Assembly (NCBI RefSeq): GCF_001039355.2
Contig: NW_019775447.1
Location: forward strand, 642,722 to 706,721
Direction: 5' to 3'
DNA length: 64,000 nucleotides
DNA from: Lingula anatina
Lineage: Eukaryota > Brachiopoda > Lingulata > Lingulida > Lingulidae
Positions 63,754 through 64,000 of the stretch are shown here, piece after piece. Numbering within the stretch: position 1 is the stretch's first letter; every line of letters begins with the position of its first letter. Made by a program: the position numbers and the translations under genes. Under the pieces are notes generated by a model. The model was not told the origin of the DNA and did not search any database. It was given only the letters and a program-made list of their open reading frames with translations.

Positions 63754-63754
<1 letters not shown>

Positions 63755-63787
<33 letters not shown>
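63755..63787. repeat. (GA)n microsatellite
   Basis: Sixteen perfect GA units. Confidence 0.95.
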
Positions 63788-63790
<3 letters not shown>

Positions 63791-64000
63791 TACCAGGTAG
63801 CATAAAACCATGATAAAAACCCATCGTCCTTGCACTCTCTTTAACGTCATGGTTCCTAATCGAAAGTTTTAACATCGTGTTTGATACGATATGGCCCTTG
63901 CTTTCGAATAGAACAACTGAACAAAAATAATGCACTTACTCAATCACGCCCCGACAAATTTTGTGTACACGAACTGTATCTCAAACATCATGTCAAATAA

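Larger units (their letters stand above)
53051..64000. other. Gene desert downstream of SoxF
   Basis: About 11 kb with normal CpG content. ORFs such as 56801-57151 and 60657-60980 show no domain, splice context or composition of real genes. Structured items are a perfect inverted repeat (62703-62808), a G-rich run (63240-63272) and two (GA)n tracts. The rest shows nothing that I can name. Confidence 0.5.

Overview
This is bilaterian animal nuclear DNA: AT-rich, intron-bearing, microsatellite-rich, with large gene deserts and short DNA-transposon remnants. The gene content (a SoxF transcription factor, a bestrophin chloride channel, a GT31 beta-1,3-galactosyltransferase) and the CpG pattern point to an invertebrate, probably marine (lophotrochozoan or invertebrate deuterostome). 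The phylum cannot be fixed from this window. No prokaryotic genes, CRISPR arrays, rRNAs or tRNAs were recognised.

Layout. (1) 1-4180: intergenic DNA with a near-identical direct repeat (1-785 / 1583-2367) whose first copy ends exactly at an N, so it is probably an assembly overlap. (2) 4181-19573, minus strand: a four-exon gene predicted here by matching splice sites and phases (19537-19573, a 25-nt microexon 18089-18113, 10957-11130, 4207-4429). It would encode a 152-residue hydrophilic protein that I do not recognise. Inside its second intron, on the plus strand, lies a GT31 glycosyltransferase (15700-16783) whose membrane anchor and catalytic part are in different frames. (3) 19574-24044: intergenic, with simple repeats and a 226-bp MITE. 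(4) 24045-36331, plus strand: a complete bestrophin in ten coding exons (624 residues). Exons 8 and 9 are present twice, again beside an N. (5) 36332-45740: desert with LINE fragments and a TIR element. (6) 45741-50996: SoxF in two exons, the intron splitting the HMG box, with the SoxF beta-catenin-binding motif near the C-terminus and about 2 kb of likely 3' UTR. (7) 53050-64000: non-coding DNA with a perfect 38-bp inverted repeat and simple repeats.

The genes do not form a pathway. The clearest large-scale signal is alternating CpG content: CpG is scarce across about 1-16.8 kb and 24.9-36.4 kb and frequent in 16.8-24.5 kb and from 36.5 kb to the end. The boundaries fall near gene ends, as expected for mosaic gene-body methylation in invertebrates, with the developmental gene SoxF in the CpG-retaining part. 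I found no evidence of a novel defence, mobile or enzymatic system. The most novel items are the small minus-strand gene and several palindromic elements.
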